NCBI GenBank assembly: GCA_031388585.1
Contig: JANMRU010000244.1
Coordinates: forward strand, 1-8,451
Reading direction: 5' to 3'
Length of the DNA stretch: 8,451 nucleotides
Source of the DNA: PCC-6802 sp031388585
GTDB lineage: Bacteria > Cyanobacteriota > Cyanobacteriia > Pseudanabaenales > Pseudanabaenaceae
Positions 6,250-8,451 of the stretch are shown here, one piece after another (the first letter of the stretch is position 1; each line of letters starts with the position of its first letter). A program made the position numbers and the translations under genes. Under the pieces are notes generated by a model. That model saw only the letters and a list, made by a program, of their open reading frames with translations, was not told the DNA's origin and made no database searches.

Positions 6250-7236
6250 ATGCAGTCTACCCCAATGACCTCAGCATCCGAATTATTCGCACCAGTACAG
6301 GAAGATCTCCGTACTCTAACTGCTAATCTCAAGGATTTGGTTGGGGCAAGGCATCCTATTCTATATGCTGCGGCTGAACATTTGTTTGAGGGCAAGGGGA
6401 AGAGCTTGCGCCCAGCGATCGTGTTGTTGGTGTCCCGCGCCACCATGAGTGCGCAGGATATTACGCCCCGTCATCGCCGTTTGGCGGAAATCACGGAAAT
6501 GATCCATACGGCTAGCTTGGTACACGACGATGTGATCGACATGGCGGAGTTGCGTCGTGGCATTCCAACCGTGAATAGCAATTTTGGCAATCGCATTGCA
6601 GTTTTGGCAGGAGATTTTCTGTTTGCGCAGTCATCGTGGTATTTGGCTAATCTGGACAACCTGGAAGTAGTAAAACTTCTGTCTAAGGTAATTACAGATT
6701 TCGCTGAGGGGGAGATTCGCCAAAGTCTGACTGCTTTTGATAGTAGCCTGACCTTGGAAGACTATCTCGAAAAGAGTTTTTACAAGACAGCTTCATTAAT
6801 TGCGGGTAGCTCGAAGGCGGCAGGAGTGCTAAGTGGAGTTAGCAGCTCACAGGCAGAAAATCTTTTTAATTTTGGGAAGCATTTTGGCATTGCTTTCCAG
6901 ATTGTAGATGACATACTTGATTTCACCAGTTCTACTGAAACCTTAGGTAAGACTGCTGGTTCCGATCTCAAGCAAGGAAATTTGACTGCGCCAGTACTAT
7001 TTGCCTTGGAAGAGCATCCGCATCTCATTGAGTTAATCGATCGCGAGTTTAGCGAGCCCAGCGATTTAGCAGATACCCTAGCTTTAGTGCAGAAAAGTAA
7101 TGGCATTCAGCGATCTAGAGATCTGGCCAAGACCCATGCCAAGCTAGCTGTAAATGCAATCGAGTGGTTGCCGACTTCAGCACATAAGCAATCCTTGTTA
7201 GATTTAACTGATTACATCCTAGACCGGCTTTATTAG
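6250..7236 (+). CDS. sds: trans-polyprenyl (solanesyl-type) diphosphate synthase for plastoquinone side chain
   Basis: 328-residue all-trans isoprenyl diphosphate synthase. The isopentenyl-PP binding lysine/arginine segment is GKGKSLRPAIVLL (48-60), the first aspartate-rich motif is DDVID (93-97) with RRG following at 102-104, and the second is DDILD (220-224) with GSDLKQGNLTAPVL after it. The residue five before the first motif is alanine (A88), the small side chain expected in long-chain synthases, rather than the bulky residue of GGPP or FPP synthases. In cyanobacteria this clade (from memory, Synechocystis slr0611) makes the C45 chain of plastoquinone-9. Usual length is about 323, and orthologs tend to begin MTSxxxLF, so ATG 6265 (residue 6) is a credible alternative start; neither ATG has a visible Shine-Dalgarno. 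It is divergent from rpaA, and its stop lies 21 bp from the stop of the convergent uppS. Product length is inferred. Confidence 0.85.
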   Translation: MQSTPMTSASELFAPVQEDLRTLTANLKDLVGARHPILYAAAEHLFEGKGKSLRPAIVLLVSRATMSAQDITPRHRRLAEITEMIHTASLVHDDVIDMAELRRGIPTVNSNFGNRIAVLAGDFLFAQSSWYLANLDNLEVVKLLSKVITDFAEGEIRQSLTAFDSSLTLEDYLEKSFYKTASLIAGSSKAAGVLSGVSSSQAENLFNFGKHFGIAFQIVDDILDFTSSTETLGKTAGSDLKQGNLTAPVLFALEEHPHLIELIDREFSEPSDLADTLALVQKSNGIQRSRDLAKTHAKLAVNAIEWLPTSAHKQSLLDLTDYILDRLY

Positions 7237-7257
7237 TAGAATTTAATCGAGAAAAAT

Positions 7258-8001
7258 TTAAACTTTGCCAAAGCGGCGATCGCGACTTTGATAGACGCTC
7301 AGTGCCTGGTGAAATGCATCGCCATTAAAATCCGGCCAGAGCATATCAGTACAATAAATTTCTGTATATGCCATCTGCCATAGCAAGAAATTACTCAGGC
7401 GCATCTCTCCGCTAGTTCGAATTAGCAGGTCGGGATTGCCAACACTCGACGTGCTGAGATATTGCTCAAATAGATCTTCATTTATAGCTTCAGATTGGAT
7501 CTCCCCCTTCGAGACCAATTCGCTCAACTGACGACATACCTGCACAATCTCACGGCGACCACCGTAATTGAGCGCCACCATGAGATGCAAAGCGCGATTG
7601 TTCGCAGTGATTGCCATGGCTCGGTCGATTTCGGTACGCAGCGGTAACGGTAACGGTGTCAGATCGCCGATAAAAGTAATCCGAATTCCTTCTCGATGCA
7701 TTTGCTCGACTTCCTGCCGCAACATCCGCTCAAATAGCAACATCAGAAAACTTATTTCTTCGATCGGACGTTTCCAATTCTCGGTCGAAAATGCATAGAC
7801 AGTGAGGGCAGAAATTCCCCAATCTTTGCAGCAGCGTACGATCTCTTTGAGCGTTCCCACACCTTGTCGATGTCCTGCCATGCGCGGTAAACCCTGTTTT
7901 TGCGCCCATCGTCCGTTACCGTCCATGATTACGGCGATGTGCTGGGGTAGACATTGCGGTGATAAGTCTGGAGGTAAAGCCGTAAATAGTTTTGCGGTCA
8001 T
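7258..8001 (-). CDS. uppS: Undecaprenyl (cis-prenyl) diphosphate synthase UppS
   Basis: 247-residue cis-prenyltransferase, at the family's usual length of about 250. It condenses isopentenyl-PP onto farnesyl-PP to make the C55 lipid carrier for peptidoglycan and other envelope glycans, acting at the inner face of the cytoplasmic membrane. Conserved region I is HIAVIMDGNGRWA (21-33), where D27 is the catalytic aspartate and N29, G30 and R31 bind diphosphate. GHRQGV (43-48), FSTENWKRP (71-79), LNYGGRREI (144-152) and the terminal DLLIRTSGEMRLSNFLLWQ (191-209; R195, R201, S203) followed by YTEIY (E214) complete the signature. Nothing is missing. The upstream gene stops 4 bp before this ATG, and GGAG about 10 nt upstream, inside that gene's end, serves as a plausible ribosome site, so the two are probably cotranscribed. 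It is tail-to-tail with the trans-prenyl synthase. Confidence 0.96.
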   Translation of the reverse strand: MTAKLFTALPPDLSPQCLPQHIAVIMDGNGRWAQKQGLPRMAGHRQGVGTLKEIVRCCKDWGISALTVYAFSTENWKRPIEEISFLMLLFERMLRQEVEQMHREGIRITFIGDLTPLPLPLRTEIDRAMAITANNRALHLMVALNYGGRREIVQVCRQLSELVSKGEIQSEAINEDLFEQYLSTSSVGNPDLLIRTSGEMRLSNFLLWQMAYTEIYCTDMLWPDFNGDAFHQALSVYQSRDRRFGKV

Positions 8002-8005
8002 TGAT

Positions 8006-8451
8006 TTATCTCTCCACTCCTACGATTGGAATTGATGGGATTTCGTTCTCAACAATCAGTGGGGGATTACCAAATAATTCCTGTAAGTAGTCTGATGTCA
8101 GACCATTGCGCCAGCGCAATATTTGTCGCAGTACGCACATGAAGGTATAGGTCAATTCCAGCTTAGAGATGGGATGCCATACTTTCCAATTGACTAAATC
8201 CATCACTCGTCCAAAGGTGCGGGCTAGTTCCAGTCCAGATCGCCCGTAATTTCTTCTGTTTATGCGTGCATCTATAGGCGATCGCCGCTGCCAAAACTTA
8301 GTTAAAATCCCCAGCAGCGAACTATCGGAATGAGTCCGATCCGATGAATGAAAAGCCCATACCCCAAATCCAAAGAATTTAGTCATATGATTGATTTCGT
8401 CTAGCAGGATTTCCTCCAGCACCCTTTGCAAGGAACCAGTAGAATGAGCTA
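8006..8451 (-). CDS. Hypothetical protein, possible ferritin-like/di-iron helix; 5' end outside window
   Basis: The frame stays open to the right edge: codons upstream of the TTG at 8431 read A-H-S-T-G-S with no stop, so this is the C-terminal 148 codons of a longer gene and 8431 need not be its start. The visible start of the fragment, EEILLDEINHMTKFFGFGVW, has an ExxH motif (E-I-N-H) with spaced acidic residues, as seen in the iron-binding helices of ferritin-like proteins. The rest is basic and tryptophan-rich (RRNYGRSGLELARTFG, NWKVWHP), with no signal peptide or convincing membrane helix. I do not recognise the family; the metal-binding reading is inference from one motif, and the second ExxH or Glu helix would lie outside the window. 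It ends 4 bp before uppS on the same strand, implying an operon. Confidence 0.6.
   Translation of the reverse strand, partial: AHSTGSLQRVLEEILLDEINHMTKFFGFGVWAFHSSDRTHSDSSLLGILTKFWQRRSPIDARINRRNYGRSGLELARTFGRVMDLVNWKVWHPISKLELTYTFMCVLRQILRWRNGLTSDYLQELFGNPPLIVENEIPSIPIVGVER

Noticed and set aside
7237..7257. Terminator between the convergent prenyl synthase genes
   Set aside because: The 21-bp gap shows no inverted repeat followed by a T run on either strand.
1..8285. GCGATCGC palindromes at 1, 90, 582, 1313, 1354, 2100, 2375, 2744, 3963, 5051, 7276 and 8278
   Set aside because: This is the well-known HIP1 sequence of cyanobacterial genomes; useful for taxonomy but not novel. Its absence from 5059-7275 is probably chance.
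8006..8431. Complete 141-residue gene starting at TTG 8431
   Set aside because: The frame is open upstream of the TTG to the window edge, and the conserved-looking helix begins near there, so it is treated as the 3' part of a longer gene.

Overview
The window reads as chromosomal DNA from a cyanobacterium. The palindrome GCGATCGC (HIP1) occurs at least 12 times in 8.45 kb, against about 0.1 expected by chance. The gene content is also cyanobacterial: RpaA-type circadian response regulator, CrtD-type carotenoid desaturase, GT5 glycogen synthase, and a long-chain (solanesyl-type) prenyl diphosphate synthase for plastoquinone. The many short intergenic repeats would suit a filamentous, Pseudanabaena-like lineage, but I cannot fix the genus.

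Layout, left to right. Positions 1-233 (-) hold the 5' part of bioD, cut by the window edge. Positions 297-1565 (-) encode a prokaryotic ionotropic glutamate receptor-like protein: periplasmic ligand-binding halves split by a pore domain. Positions 1829-3307 (-) are a CrtD/CrtISO-family carotenoid oxidoreductase, 3507-4895 (-) glgA, and 5182-5919 (-) rpaA. Positions 6250-7236 (+) hold a trans-polyprenyl diphosphate synthase, divergent from rpaA and convergent with uppS at 7258-8001 (-). Upstream of uppS, 4 bp away, is the 3' part of a ferritin-like hypothetical gene (8006-8451, -), cut by the right edge.

Most genes are core metabolism: biotin, carotenoid, glycogen, and isoprenoid chains for quinone and for cell-wall lipid carrier. 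rpaA lies directly upstream of glgA in the same orientation, which is suggestive because RpaA is known to control the day/night carbon programme.

The less ordinary content is between the genes. A family of GC-rich, hairpin-forming repeats appears three times (about 1468-1573, 1751-1832, 3390-3522), and a 109-bp MITE-like element with CTAG-containing inverted ends lies at 5077-5185. These elements reach into gene ends. They appear to supply the start region of the receptor gene and the tail and stop codon of glgA, and they abut or form the stops of crtD and rpaA. The receptor also has a pore loop without the K+ channel signature TVGYG. I see no CRISPR array, tRNA, rRNA, phage or defence genes.
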